A DNA stretch of 64,000 nt from NCBI GenBank assembly GCA_902825945.1, contig CADECY010000005.1:1-64000 (forward strand), read 5' to 3'. Shown here piece after piece: positions 8,823-17,581 of the stretch. Source of the stretch: an uncultured Acidobacteriota bacterium. GTDB lineage: Bacteria; Acidobacteriota; Terriglobia; Bryobacterales; Bryobacteraceae. A program made the translations under genes and the position numbers. Positions within the stretch are counted from its first letter, which is position 1. Every line of letters begins with the position of its first letter. Under the pieces are notes generated by a model. That model was not told the origin of the DNA. It saw only the letters and a list, made by a program, of their open reading frames with translations, and did not search any database.

Positions 8823-9590
8823 ATGAACGCAGGTCCAGAAGATCTTTCCGCGCAAAAGCGCCAGTATGACGAGGATGGTTTCCTCGTTTTTCGTTCGCTC
8901 CTTTCGCCCGGGGAGATCGCCGAAGTGAAGGCAGAGTTACAGCGATACGAACGGGAGATCGCGCCGTCGCTCCCGCCCACTGACATCGTTTGGGAAAAGG
9001 AACCGCTCCCCGATGGATCGCGCCGTGTGCGCAATCTCTGGCGGCTGGACAAGCACGATGGCTACTTCGCCGCCTTCGCGAACCGGCCCGAAATTCTTCG
9101 CATGGCTGCCGTCATGGTGAACGGAGAGGCCGAGGTGGCGGGCGCGGAAACATTCTCCAAGCCGGCCCTCGTCGGCTCCGTCGTCCCGCATCATCAGGAC
9201 AACGCATACTTCAACCTCGTGCCGCCCGATTGCTTCACGCTTTGGATCGCGCTCGATCCGAGCACGATCGAAAACGGTTGCGTTTACTACGTGCCCGGGT
9301 CGCACAACGGTCAGCGGCTACCTCACGTTGCCTCGGGTGTTCTCGGCAACAGCATGAAGGCGGATCAGGTGCCAGCCAATCTGAATGAAGTCCCTGCGGT
9401 GCTCGCGCCCGGCGATGCCGTCATCCATCACTGCATGGCACTTCACCGCAGCGAACCGAACCGTAGCACACAGTCGCGGCTAGCGCTCGTGATCGTCTAC
9501 CGCGCCAAGCACTGCAAGGTCGATCCGGAAGCCGCGCAGTATTACCGCAACATCGCTTCAGCCCTGCAAGCCGCGAATGTCAGTCAGTAG
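8823..9590 (+). CDS. Phytanoyl-CoA dioxygenase (PhyH) family Fe(II)/2-oxoglutarate oxygenase
   Basis: This 255-residue double-stranded beta-helix protein has the iron ligands H-x-D in VVPHHQDNAYF and a distal histidine in VIHHCMALHRSEPN. An arginine after it (SRLALVIVYR) is suited to 2-oxoglutarate binding. PhyH-like enzymes hydroxylate small molecules. The substrate cannot be told from sequence. The location after otnK/otnC suggests a sugar-acid or related metabolite, but this is inference. It overlaps the next gene by 14 bp. Confidence 0.88.
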   Translation: MNAGPEDLSAQKRQYDEDGFLVFRSLLSPGEIAEVKAELQRYEREIAPSLPPTDIVWEKEPLPDGSRRVRNLWRLDKHDGYFAAFANRPEILRMAAVMVNGEAEVAGAETFSKPALVGSVVPHHQDNAYFNLVPPDCFTLWIALDPSTIENGCVYYVPGSHNGQRLPHVASGVLGNSMKADQVPANLNEVPAVLAPGDAVIHHCMALHRSEPNRSTQSRLALVIVYRAKHCKVDPEAAQYYRNIASALQAANVSQ

Positions 9591-10389
9591 ACTGCCTCCT
9601 CCCCACGAATTCAAACAGCGGTTGCTGCGCGAGTACTTCGTGCGCTTCCACATGGCGCTGATGCTGTTGGCGGTGATTGCGTCGGGAGTGCTGGCCAGCC
9701 GCCTGCTGTTGACCGCCGGTCTCCATCAGCCCATCGTGCGATACCCGGTGTCGGTGTTCATGTCGTATGGTGTCTTTCTCGGTTTGGTGCGAATCTGGAT
9801 TTGGTTCGTCACCACCAATCGATCCGCGAGCCTGCCCGAGATCGTAGCCGGCGGGGCCGCCGATGCGGCCGAGTTCACCACCGATGCCGCCCTCGAATCG
9901 TCTTTATCAACGAGGCCCGGCTCGCTGCCCAGCTTCGGCATCGACCTCGATCTGGAAGACGGCTGGTTCATCGTGCTCGCACTAGCGATGCTCATCGGAG
10001 CAATCTTCGGAACCGGCGCCTATCTCGTCTACACGGCACCGGAGTTGCTGGGTGAAGTCGCGTTCCAGGCGGCTTTGGCATCGGGCCTCAGCCGCGCCAT
10101 GAAGCGCATCGATCAACCCGGCTGGGCCGACAGCCTCGTCCGCGGGACGATCATCCCGCTCGGAATCGTCCTCGCATTGACCATCGTGCTCGCTCTGGTG
10201 ATGCGCCACGAATGTCCCTCCGCCACGCGCCTGCGGGAGGCGATTCACTGTCCGGAGACGCCAGGACCCTCACGGGGAGCTTCACCAGCCCAACACGTAG
10301 TTGTCTTTCCCCGGACTCGCGCCACCGTACATCACACCCGAGCCCTGATCGAGCAGGATCATCTTCACAGCCCCCGGACCCGACGGTGA
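9577..10389 (+). CDS. Four-helix integral membrane protein of unknown function
   Basis: This 270-residue frame begins at ATG 9577 inside the end of the PhyH gene. I see four hydrophobic segments: MALMLLAVIASGVLASRLLL, PVSVFMSYGVFLGLVRIWIW, WFIVLALAMLIGAIFGTGAY and IIPLGIVLALTIVLALVM. About 60 polar residues lie between segments 2 and 3. I do not recognise the family. The last 36 residues lie antisense over the 3' end of ggt and look non-coding (PRTRATVHHTRALIEQ). The natural end is probably near REAIHC, so the true stop may have been lost by a small indel. Confidence 0.65.
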   Translation: MSVSRLPPPHEFKQRLLREYFVRFHMALMLLAVIASGVLASRLLLTAGLHQPIVRYPVSVFMSYGVFLGLVRIWIWFVTTNRSASLPEIVAGGAADAAEFTTDAALESSLSTRPGSLPSFGIDLDLEDGWFIVLALAMLIGAIFGTGAYLVYTAPELLGEVAFQAALASGLSRAMKRIDQPGWADSLVRGTIIPLGIVLALTIVLALVMRHECPSATRLREAIHCPETPGPSRGASPAQHVVVFPRTRATVHHTRALIEQDHLHSPRTRR

Positions 10390-12081
10390 CCCGTACGGCG
10401 GCTGCGTGGGCGACGGCTGCACGGGATGTCCGAGAGCGCGCAGGGCCGCCCCCACGCGATCGGCGAGCACCTGTGGCATCGCAAGTCCATCCCCGGGAGC
10501 CTGCGGATACATCGAGACGCGGAAGTTAGATGTCATCGCGCACGGAGCCTCGGCGGCCTGCTGCACGTTCATCCCGAACTCGACCACGTTCAGAAACGCC
10601 TGCGTCATCGTCTGGGGAATCGTGTCGCCACCGGGCGTGTTCCAGGCGAGGAACGGCTTGCCGTCGCGCAGCGCCATTGCAGGGATCGCGCCTTGACGCG
10701 TCCGCTTGCCTGGTGCGATGACGTTGATGTCGCTCGCGTCGAGTCCGAAATACGATCCGCGATTGTTGAGCACGAAGCCCGCGCCGTCCACCACCATGCC
10801 GCTGCCGAATCCGCCGTTCACGCTATGCGTGACGCTCACCACATTGCCGAAGCGGTCGGCGATCGAGAAGGACGAAGTCTGCTCTCCATCGGCGCGAAGG
10901 TCTCGTTGTTGGGCCACCACGGCACGGCCCGGTTCGGTGTAGCGGATCTCGTGACCGGCGAGGATTGCCTTTCCTCCGCGCGGATCTCCCGGCGGGGCGA
11001 CACCGGCGATCGCGCGATCCTTCCTGATCAGCGCGCGCCGCAACGCCGCGTATTCGTTCGAGAGCAGTTCCTTCACTGGAGCATCGGGCGCGAACTTGGG
11101 ATCGGTGATATACGGATAGCGATCAGCGAACGCGAGCTTGGATGCCTCGGCGAGCAGGTGCAGGTATTGCGGCGAGTTGTGCCCGAGCGATTTCAGATCG
11201 AACCCTTCGAGAATCTTCAGCGCCATCAGCATCACGATGCCGCCCGAGTTCGGTGGCGATTGCAGGATCTCGTAGCCACGATAGCCGATGCGGATGGGCT
11301 CGGCCTGCTCGGCCTGGAATCCGGCGAGGTCTTCATATCGCAGCAGTCCGCCGGTGCTTTCGTGATAGCGCGCGATCACGCGTGCCGTATCGCCGCGATA
11401 GAAATCGTCTGCGCCCTTTTGCGCGATACGTTCGATGGTGTTCGCCAGATCCTTCTGCTCGAGCCAATGTCCGATCGCGGGCGGCTGGCCACCGGGAAGG
11501 AACACTCTCGCCGAACTCGGCCACTTGGCGAGCATCGTCTGCGACCGCTTGAAGTTCCCCGCCCCCCACGCGCTTACGGCGTACCCTTCGCGCGCGGTTT
11601 CGATCGCGTCCGAGAGCAGTTCCGGATAGCGCTTGGTTCCGAACTTCGCGTGCAGCGCGTCAAAGCCTCCAACCGCGCCCGGAACCGAAGTCGAGAACGG
11701 GCCATCAGCCGGAATCGAGCCTGGGTTCTTGCGGTAGAAGTCCGCCGTCGCGAGCTTTGGCGCGCCACCGCTGCCGTTGATCAAGACCACGCGGTCGAGG
11801 CTCTTGATGTAGGCGAGGATGAATCCGTCGCCGCCGAGTCCGGCTTCGCTCGGTTCGGTGACCGCGGTCATGTAGAAGACGGCGACCGCCGCATCAATGG
11901 CGTTCCCGCCCGCTTGCAGCACGCGCATGCCGGCGAGTGCCTGCAGCGGATGTTCCGCGGCTACCATGCCCTTGCGGCCCATGACGACAGGGCGCCAAGT
12001 GGGAGCACCGGCGCCGCTCTGCGCCCAAACTTCTTCGCCGAGGAGAGTGATCGACATCGCGAGGAGAGACCAGCTTCTCAT
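10282..12081 (-). CDS. ggt: Gamma-glutamyltranspeptidase
   Basis: A 599-residue secreted Ntn-hydrolase with signal peptide MRSWSLLAMSITLLGEEVWAQ. It has GMVAAEHPLQALAGMRVLQA, the glycine-rich GGNAIDAAVA and EAGLGGDGF. The autoprocessing site is at the threonine of GEQTSSFSIADRFGN, where the large and small subunits separate. LNNRGSYFGLD and GGDTIPQTMTQAFLNV are small-subunit motifs. It cleaves gamma-glutamyl amides such as glutathione in the periplasm. The start ATG 12081 gives a good signal peptide, and the longer open frame upstream is antisense noise. The gene lies 19 bp downstream of the MFS gene on the same strand. Confidence 0.93.
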   Translation of the reverse strand: MRSWSLLAMSITLLGEEVWAQSGAGAPTWRPVVMGRKGMVAAEHPLQALAGMRVLQAGGNAIDAAVAVFYMTAVTEPSEAGLGGDGFILAYIKSLDRVVLINGSGGAPKLATADFYRKNPGSIPADGPFSTSVPGAVGGFDALHAKFGTKRYPELLSDAIETAREGYAVSAWGAGNFKRSQTMLAKWPSSARVFLPGGQPPAIGHWLEQKDLANTIERIAQKGADDFYRGDTARVIARYHESTGGLLRYEDLAGFQAEQAEPIRIGYRGYEILQSPPNSGGIVMLMALKILEGFDLKSLGHNSPQYLHLLAEASKLAFADRYPYITDPKFAPDAPVKELLSNEYAALRRALIRKDRAIAGVAPPGDPRGGKAILAGHEIRYTEPGRAVVAQQRDLRADGEQTSSFSIADRFGNVVSVTHSVNGGFGSGMVVDGAGFVLNNRGSYFGLDASDINVIAPGKRTRQGAIPAMALRDGKPFLAWNTPGGDTIPQTMTQAFLNVVEFGMNVQQAAEAPCAMTSNFRVSMYPQAPGDGLAMPQVLADRVGAALRALGHPVQPSPTQPPYGSPSGPGAVKMILLDQGSGVMYGGASPGKDNYVLGW

Positions 12082-12100
12082 ATCGCGGCGGGCCTCCGCT

Positions 12101-13402
12101 CTAGTCCTGTTCGATCGGCGTGACCGGATCGATGAAGGGCCAGCAGAGCACGCCGAGCGTGTACACGCCGGCCATGATGTAGAGGAAGAGGTTCCAGTCG
12201 TCGTTGGTGGTCTTGAGGATGTAGCCACCGAACACCGGCGCGACGAAACCCGCTAGGTTGCCCATCATGTTCATGGAACCGGAGAGGGTGCCCGCGTGGC
12301 GTCCGCCAACGTCCATGCACGTCCCCCAGGCGCCCGGCATGACCAGATCGTTGCAGAAACTGGCGAGTCCCATGAAGATCATCGCGAGCAGCGCATCCTG
12401 GGTGTTGATCGAGACGACGAGCATGATGGCGGCTCCCGCGAAGCCGATGCAGGCGAGCAGGCGCCGCGTGAAGCGGACGCTGCCGGTCATCTTGACGATC
12501 CGGCTCGACAGGATTCCGCAGGTGAACGATCCGAGGCCACCCAACAGAAGGGGCAAGACCGCGTACCACTTCACCATGCTCGCTTCCACGTGGCGGCCAT
12601 CCTTCAAATACGTGGGAAGCCACGTGATGTAGAAATACCACGGGAACGAGAGCAGGAAGTATTGGGCCCAGAGCAGCCAGACCGTTCGCGACCCGGCCAG
12701 CTTGCCCCACGGCACGGCATGGTGCGACTCCGCGTTGGAAGCGCCGTCGGCGAGCATTGCCTTCTCGGCGTCGTTGACTGACGGATGCTTGCGTGGATCA
12801 TCGCGGAACCAGTAGTAGAATGCCCCGGCCCAGATCAAGCCGATTGCGCCGAACAGCCCGAACGACCAGCGCCACGACATATAGGAAAACACCAGCGCGA
12901 CCAGCGGCGGCGTGAAGGCTCCACCCCAGCGCGCGAACATCCACATGATGCCTTGCGCCTGCACGCGCTCGCGAGCGGGCAACCAGATCGTGAAGGCCTT
13001 GGTGAGATTCGGGAAGCATCCCGCTTCACCCGCGCCGAACAGGAATCGGGTGACCACCATCGACAGCCAGTTCCAGGCGAGGCCGGTGAGGGCGGTGAAT
13101 ACGCTCCACCACAGCACGATCCGCATGAGCACGCGGCGGGGGCCGATCTTGTCGCCCCAGTATCCACCCGGAATCTCGAACGCCGCGTAGGCAATGGCGA
13201 ATGCCGAGAAGACACCACCCATGGCGACCCGGTCGAAACCGAGGTCGGCCGAGATGTTGGGAGCGGCCATTGAGATGCATACCCGATCGATGTAGGCGAG
13301 GATCGCAAGCGTCACGGCGAAGAAGATGACCCAATAGCGAGCGCGGGTAGGCCTCTGGGCCGAGGCGGGAAAGGACGATACCGGTTGAGTTCGCGTGGCC
13401 AT
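12101..13402 (-). CDS. MFS transporter, anion:cation symporter (ACS) family
   Basis: This 433-residue protein has about 12 membrane spans. After a short cytoplasmic N-terminus it reads YWVIFFAVTLAILAYIDRVC. The ACS-type loop signature is GGYWGDKIGPRRVL, with RFLFGAGEAGCFPNLTKAF and WFRDDPRKHPSVNDAEKA in the central loop. ACS members import sugar acids such as glucarate, galactonate or hexuronates, which fits the nearby otnK/otnC pair, although that pair lies on the other strand. It is probably the first gene of an operon with ggt. Confidence 0.88.
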   Translation of the reverse strand: MATRTQPVSSFPASAQRPTRARYWVIFFAVTLAILAYIDRVCISMAAPNISADLGFDRVAMGGVFSAFAIAYAAFEIPGGYWGDKIGPRRVLMRIVLWWSVFTALTGLAWNWLSMVVTRFLFGAGEAGCFPNLTKAFTIWLPARERVQAQGIMWMFARWGGAFTPPLVALVFSYMSWRWSFGLFGAIGLIWAGAFYYWFRDDPRKHPSVNDAEKAMLADGASNAESHHAVPWGKLAGSRTVWLLWAQYFLLSFPWYFYITWLPTYLKDGRHVEASMVKWYAVLPLLLGGLGSFTCGILSSRIVKMTGSVRFTRRLLACIGFAGAAIMLVVSINTQDALLAMIFMGLASFCNDLVMPGAWGTCMDVGGRHAGTLSGSMNMMGNLAGFVAPVFGGYILKTTNDDWNLFLYIMAGVYTLGVLCWPFIDPVTPIEQD

Positions 13403-13434
13403 GGTGATTGCCTATCAAAGCACGCCGCGCATCA

Positions 13435-13758
13435 CTACCGCAACTGGATCTCGCGTTCCATCCAGTCCAGGTACGCCGGTGACCCGTCGACGATGGGCAG
13501 CGCCACGATCTCCGGCACTTGATAGGTGTGCACCTTCTGGAGTTCCTCGCGCAACTTGGGCAGCGCCTCGCGGCTAGACTTGATCATGAGAATCCACTCG
13601 GGACTCTCCTCGAGCTTACCCTGCCACCAGTAGATGCTGTGCGCTCCCGGCACCACCGTCACGCACGCGGCAACGCGCTGTTCCACCAAGTGGCGGCCCA
13701 CCCGTTTCGCTTCGTCTTCGTCCCCGCAAGAAGAGAACACCACGATCTTATCCGTCAC
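13435..13758 (-). CDS. cutA: Divalent-cation tolerance protein CutA
   Basis: This 107-residue CutA1-family protein (ferredoxin-like trimer) has KIVVFSSCGDEDEAKRVGRH, VAACVTVVPGAHSIYWWQG and VPEIVALPIVDGSPAYLDWM. The open frame continues 24 codons further to ATG 13830 with an atypical N-terminus (MLISIFYNPIWYSK). I prefer GTG 13758: it gives the family-typical VTDKIVVF start and has GGAGGTG a few bases upstream. The family is linked to copper tolerance in E. coli, though its biochemical role is uncertain. It is divergent from ftsB. Confidence 0.9.
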   Translation of the reverse strand: MTDKIVVFSSCGDEDEAKRVGRHLVEQRVAACVTVVPGAHSIYWWQGKLEESPEWILMIKSSREALPKLREELQKVHTYQVPEIVALPIVDGSPAYLDWMEREIQLR

Positions 13759-13784
13759 CGCGGACACCACCTCCGTACTGGACT

Positions 13785-13813
13785 TTGATTTCGAGTACCA
13801 AATCGGATTATAA
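13785..13813 (+). promoter_or_regulatory. Candidate sigma70 promoter of ftsB, possibly leaderless
   Basis: A -35 box TTGATT (13785-13790) and a -10 box TTATAA (13808-13813) are separated by exactly 17 bp. Transcription would begin around 13819-13821, only 2-4 bases before the ATG at 13823. No Shine-Dalgarno sequence precedes that ATG. Confidence 0.5.
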
Positions 13814-13822
13814 AAGATAGAT

Positions 13823-14128
13823 ATGAGCAAGGCGGCCCGGCGCGTGTTGTTCGCGCTGTTCCTCGTTGGAACAGGCAGCTACGCCGTCGTCCACCTGCGC
13901 GGTCCCGATGGTCTGGCGGACCTTCGGGCGAGGCACGAGCGAATCCGTGCATTGCGCAAAGAAGTCAAAGAAAAAAACGATGAGAACGAAAAGCTGAAGA
14001 AGAATATCGAGAAGCTTTCGAAGAAGGATCACCTCGACCAGATTCAGCGGCAGGATGGAAAGGTGCCGCCGGGCACCATCCTGTTCCACGTCGAGGAACC
14101 GAAGCCAGAACCGGCTCCGGCCCCATAG
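13823..14128 (+). CDS. ftsB: Septum formation initiator FtsB/DivIC-like protein
   Basis: This 101-residue single-pass protein has a short cytoplasmic MSKAARR and a membrane segment VLFALFLVGTGSYAVVHL. The motif RGPDGLADLRARHERIRAL is typical of FtsB-like proteins of this group. A Lys/Glu-rich coiled coil follows (VKEKNDENEKLKKNIEKLSK), then YR-like extracytoplasmic residues and a Pro-rich tail. FtsB-type proteins join the FtsL/FtsQ divisome complex. The ATG lacks a ribosome-binding site and sits just after a good -10 box, so translation may be leaderless. Confidence 0.85.
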   Translation: MSKAARRVLFALFLVGTGSYAVVHLRGPDGLADLRARHERIRALRKEVKEKNDENEKLKKNIEKLSKKDHLDQIQRQDGKVPPGTILFHVEEPKPEPAPAP

Positions 14129-14138
14129 CGATCCCGAT

Positions 14139-15455
14139 TCAGGCGATTTCGGTGAGCTTCCGTTCGGCGGTCGGGAATGACCCGATGCGCGCGCCCACCG
14201 ATTCCTCCGCGAGCGTGAGATAGAGGTCGCCGAGCGTGCCGGTGGTCCGCGTATGCATGCCCAGTCTGATTCCGCCGGCATGTCCGGCGACGAGCACCGC
14301 GAGATTATTGTTCTTGTGAGCGTTGGCTTCGGCGTGCTCGTGTACGTAGACTAGGCACGTCGAGTCCAGCAGGTTGCCATCGCCCTCCGGAGTCGCCTTG
14401 AGCTTTCCGATCAGGTAGGCGAACTCCTCCACGTGCCAGCGGCAGATGTCGCGCAGAATGCGCATGCCGCGCGGGGTTTCCACCTGCCCGTGCGTGTACT
14501 CGTGGTGGCGTTGCGCGGTGTGCCCGAGCCACGGGAATCGCGACAGGCCCTGGCACTTGGTCAGCATGTAGGAGGCAACCCGCGTCTGTCCGCTGGCGAG
14601 CGCGTGAACCAGCAAATCGCTTTGGAGCTTGGCGATGCGGGGCCAGTCGCGCAGATCGCCACCTTCGGCCGGACGTTCGACCACCGTTCGATACTCGGGC
14701 GGCAGGCTCGCGATCGCGCGCTCCACGTCGCGCACCGAACTCAGATAATCCTCGAGCCTCGCCTTGTCATCGGCGCCCAGCTTGCCCGCCAGTGTCTTCG
14801 CTTCTTCCTGAACCGTGTCGAGGATCGACGTCTGGCGGTTCACCCACGAGGCTTCCTTCACGCCGAAGAGGCGGTCGAACAGCTTGTGCGGAAGCATCTC
14901 TGGAGGCAGGGGCCGGTCGCGATCGGCCCAGCTCATGTTGCGCTGGATCGCTTCGCCGAACGATTCCTGCGACACGCCGATCTGTAGCGAGCGGAACCGC
15001 GTCTCTTCGCCGATTTTGCGCGCGATCACCTGATCGAACGAAGGCCCGCCGGCGCCACGTCCAGTGAACGGCTGACCGGAGATCAGGGCGCTCATCGACG
15101 GATAGTGGCTGTTGCCGGGCTGCGGCACGCGCGCGGCCGGACTGTCGAGCCCGGTGATGACGTGGATGTCCTTGCGAAACGGCGTAAGAGGATTCAAGCA
15201 AGCGGTGAACTCGAAGTTCTCTCCCGTTTCGCGCGGCACCCAGTACTTTTCAGGGATGCCGTTACCGTTGAACCAGAACACGAACCGCTTCGGCATCGCC
15301 GATTTGGTCCCGGCATAGGCGGTTCCACTCGAGTTGAACATCGCCGCGAGTGGCGGCAGGCCGACGCGGATGATGGAACCACCGAGTCCAATGCCTCGCA
15401 GAAACGTGCGGCGGGAAAGTGTCGAATTCACTGTTGCGCGATCCTCTGCGGTCAT
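14139..15455 (-). CDS. DUF1552 family secreted protein with Tat-type leader
   Basis: This 438-residue protein has an N-terminal [19 protein letters not shown] that fits a Tat signal. The body matches DUF1552: [69 protein letters not shown]. Such proteins are common in Planctomycetota and Acidobacteriota, usually near DUF1592/1588 cytochromes, which are absent here. The ATG at 15455 overlaps a TATAAT box (15454-15459, minus). If that box is the -10, translation would instead begin at GTG 15431 (GAGG lies about 12 bases upstream), giving 430 residues. Confidence 0.85.
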   Translation of the reverse strand: MTAEDRATVNSTLSRRTFLRGIGLGGSIIRVGLPPLAAMFNSSGTAYAGTKSAMPKRFVFWFNGNGIPEKYWVPRETGENFEFTACLNPLTPFRKDIHVITGLDSPAARVPQPGNSHYPSMSALISGQPFTGRGAGGPSFDQVIARKIGEETRFRSLQIGVSQESFGEAIQRNMSWADRDRPLPPEMLPHKLFDRLFGVKEASWVNRQTSILDTVQEEAKTLAGKLGADDKARLEDYLSSVRDVERAIASLPPEYRTVVERPAEGGDLRDWPRIAKLQSDLLVHALASGQTRVASYMLTKCQGLSRFPWLGHTAQRHHEYTHGQVETPRGMRILRDICRWHVEEFAYLIGKLKATPEGDGNLLDSTCLVYVHEHAEANAHKNNNLAVLVAGHAGGIRLGMHTRTTGTLGDLYLTLAEESVGARIGSFPTAERKLTEIA

Positions 15456-15459
15456 TATA
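15454..15459 (-). promoter_or_regulatory. Candidate -10 box (TATAAT) for the DUF1552 gene
   Basis: A perfect TATAAT on the minus strand overlaps the first ATG of the DUF1552 frame (TATAATG). No clear -35 lies 16-18 bp upstream. If used, it would favour the downstream GTG start at 15431. Confidence 0.3.
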
Positions 15460-15547
15460 CAGAGCGTGGCGGATGCTCGTTGGCCGGGCCGGCGCCGGCA
15501 CGTCGCCGCGATGATCGCCGGTACGCCAGGATCGTTTCCCGATGCCG

Positions 15548-15553
15548 TATACT
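15548..15553 (+). promoter_or_regulatory. Candidate -10 box (TATACT) for pdhA
   Basis: TATACT lies 46 bp before the preferred pdhA start and downstream of the first possible ATG (15542), so a transcript from it could only use the 15599 start. No convincing -35 element is visible. Confidence 0.3.
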
Positions 15554-15598
15554 AGTGCGTTTGGACCCAACACGGGCGACATTATCGGGGAGGCCCGC

Positions 15599-16609
15599 AT
15601 GACCGCAACCCTCACCCCTGTTCTTCTTTCGCCGCAAGAACAGGCGGAATCATCCTTATCCCGGCGAATGCTCCACTACATGTTTCTCCAGCGCGAGGTG
15701 GAGGAACGGATCGAGCGCAAACTCTACCGGCAAGGCAAGATCCTGGGCGGCGTGTACGTGGGCCGCGGACAGGAAGCCATCTGCGTTGGATCGGGCCTGG
15801 TGGCGGAGGAGAACGATGTCTTGTTTCCCTGTCACCGCGATCTCGGGCTCTACTTCATTCGCGGCGTCCATCCGCGCCAAGTCTTCGCGCAGTACATGGG
15901 CCGCATGGGCGGGTTGACGCGCGGGCGCGACGCCAACATGCACATGGGCGATCTCTCGAAGCGGATCGTCGCGATCATCTCGGCGATGGCGGCCTCGGTA
16001 CCCGTGGCGGCAGGAGCGGCGATGGCGCTGAAATTCCAGGGTTCTCGCAACATCGCATTCAACTACTTCGGTGACGGCGCCACCAGCCGCGGTGACTGGC
16101 ACGAGGGCATCAATCTCGCCGCCGTACAGAAAGCCCCGCTGGTGCTGATCTGCAATAACAACCAGTACGCCTACTCGACTCCGCTCGAAAAACAGATGGC
16201 GTGCAAGGACGTGGCGGACCGCGCGCCCGGCTACGGGATTCCCGCCGAGATCGTGGATGGCAACGATTGCTGGGCCGTCCACGAAGCCACGCGCCGCGCC
16301 GCCGAACACGCCCGCATGGACCTCGGCCCGTACATGATCGAGTGCAAGACGTTCCGCATGACGGGCCACTCCGCCCACGACCCGGCCGACTACGTTCCCA
16401 AGCATATGTGGGCTCAGTGGGGAGACAAGGACCCGATCGTGCGGATGGAGCGCCGCATGCTCGATCGCGGTTTCGCGTCGCGCTCGGAAATCGACTCTCT
16501 CTACGCGGGCATCCGGCGGGAAGTGGACGACGCCATCGACTGGGCGGAAGCCAGCCCATACCCGGATCCGAAAGACCTCGAACGCGACGTCTACGAGGAG
16601 TCCCGCTAG
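15599..16609 (+). CDS. pdhA: Pyruvate dehydrogenase E1 component, alpha subunit
   Basis: This 336-residue thiamine-diphosphate enzyme subunit has the ThDP/Mg2+ motif FGDGATSRGDWHEGINLAAV...LVLICNNN. It also carries the phosphorylation-loop-like segment RMTGHSAHDPADYVPK and the E1-alpha signature FPCHRDLGLYFIRG. With E1-beta it decarboxylates pyruvate (or a branched-chain 2-oxo acid) and passes the acyl group to E2. I chose ATG 15599 because GGGGAGG lies 5 bp upstream. The frame can extend to ATG 15542. E1-beta follows immediately. E2 and E3 are not in this window. Confidence 0.92.
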   Translation: MTATLTPVLLSPQEQAESSLSRRMLHYMFLQREVEERIERKLYRQGKILGGVYVGRGQEAICVGSGLVAEENDVLFPCHRDLGLYFIRGVHPRQVFAQYMGRMGGLTRGRDANMHMGDLSKRIVAIISAMAASVPVAAGAAMALKFQGSRNIAFNYFGDGATSRGDWHEGINLAAVQKAPLVLICNNNQYAYSTPLEKQMACKDVADRAPGYGIPAEIVDGNDCWAVHEATRRAAEHARMDLGPYMIECKTFRMTGHSAHDPADYVPKHMWAQWGDKDPIVRMERRMLDRGFASRSEIDSLYAGIRREVDDAIDWAEASPYPDPKDLERDVYEESR

Positions 16610-17581
16610 ATGGTCACCACCTATCTCGAGGCCATCCGCCAAGGCATTTGGGAAGAGATGGAGCGCGATCCGAACGTGTTCCTGATTGGCGAAGACCTCG
16701 GCGTCTACGGTGGCGCGTTCAAGGTCACCAAGGGCATGCTCGATCGCTTCGGCGATAAGCGCGTGGTCGATACGCCGATTTCGGAATCGGCGATCGTGGG
16801 CGCGGCAATCGGCGCCAGCTTCATGGGCATGCGACCGGTGGCCGAGATGCAGTTCGCCGACTTCATCTCCTGCGGCTTCGATCAGATCGTCAACTTCGCG
16901 GCCAAGTGCCGCTATCGTTGGAACGCTCCCGTGCCGATCGTCATCCGCGCACCCAACGGCGGCGGAATTCACGGCGGCCCCTACCACTCACAGAACAACG
17001 AAGCGTGGTTCGTTCACACGCCCGGCCTCAAGGTGGTTCAGCCTTCCACGGCCTACGACGCCAAGGGCCTGATCAAGTCCGCGATTCGCGACAACGATCC
17101 GGTGATCTTTTTCGAGCACAAGGCGCTCTACCGCAGCGTGAAGGACGATGTTCCTGGCAGCGATTACACGGTGCCGATCGGAAAAGCGAAGGTCTTCCGA
17201 GAAGGCAAGGATCTTTCGGTGATCACCTACGGCGCGATGGTCCACGCCTCGAACGAAGCTGCGGACGAACTGGCGAAGGAAGGCATCTCGATGGAGATCG
17301 TGGACCTGCGCACGTTGCTGCCGATCGACGAAGAGACGATTCTCACGAGCGTCAAGAAGACATCGAAGGCACTCGTGCTGCACGAAGCGACGCTGACGGG
17401 AGGTGTCGGAGGCGAGATCGCCGCGCGCATCACTGAGAAGGCATTCGAGTGGCTCGACGGACCGGTCATTCGGCTGGCGGCGCCCGATACTCCCGTGCCG
17501 TACAGCCAACCGCTCGAGCACGCGTTTCTGCCGAACAAGGCGAAGATTCTGGAGAAGGCCCGCTGGCTCGCGCGTTACTGA
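16610..17581 (+). CDS. pdhB: Pyruvate dehydrogenase E1 component, beta subunit
   Basis: The 323-residue beta subunit starts at ATG directly after the pdhA stop. It has YLEAIRQGIWEEMERDPNVF, GEDLGVYGGAFKVTKG, the active-site region RPVAEMQFADFISCGFDQIV and the C-terminal transketolase domain (ITYGAMVHASNEAA, LRTLLPIDEETI). It forms the alpha2beta2 E1 heterotetramer with PdhA. A 2-oxoisovalerate specificity (BkdA2/B) cannot be excluded from sequence alone, but the closest motif pattern is pyruvate-type. Confidence 0.92.
   Translation: MVTTYLEAIRQGIWEEMERDPNVFLIGEDLGVYGGAFKVTKGMLDRFGDKRVVDTPISESAIVGAAIGASFMGMRPVAEMQFADFISCGFDQIVNFAAKCRYRWNAPVPIVIRAPNGGGIHGGPYHSQNNEAWFVHTPGLKVVQPSTAYDAKGLIKSAIRDNDPVIFFEHKALYRSVKDDVPGSDYTVPIGKAKVFREGKDLSVITYGAMVHASNEAADELAKEGISMEIVDLRTLLPIDEETILTSVKKTSKALVLHEATLTGGVGGEIAARITEKAFEWLDGPVIRLAAPDTPVPYSQPLEHAFLPNKAKILEKARWLARY

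Noticed and set aside
10426..12123. 565-codon frame opposite ggt
   Set aside because: ggt is clearly coding on the minus strand; the opposite frame has no family motifs.
15656..16987. Antisense frame of 443 codons over pdhA/pdhB
   Set aside because: Opposite conserved E1 subunits; no recognisable domain, rich in His/Arg/Ala from reverse-complement codon bias.
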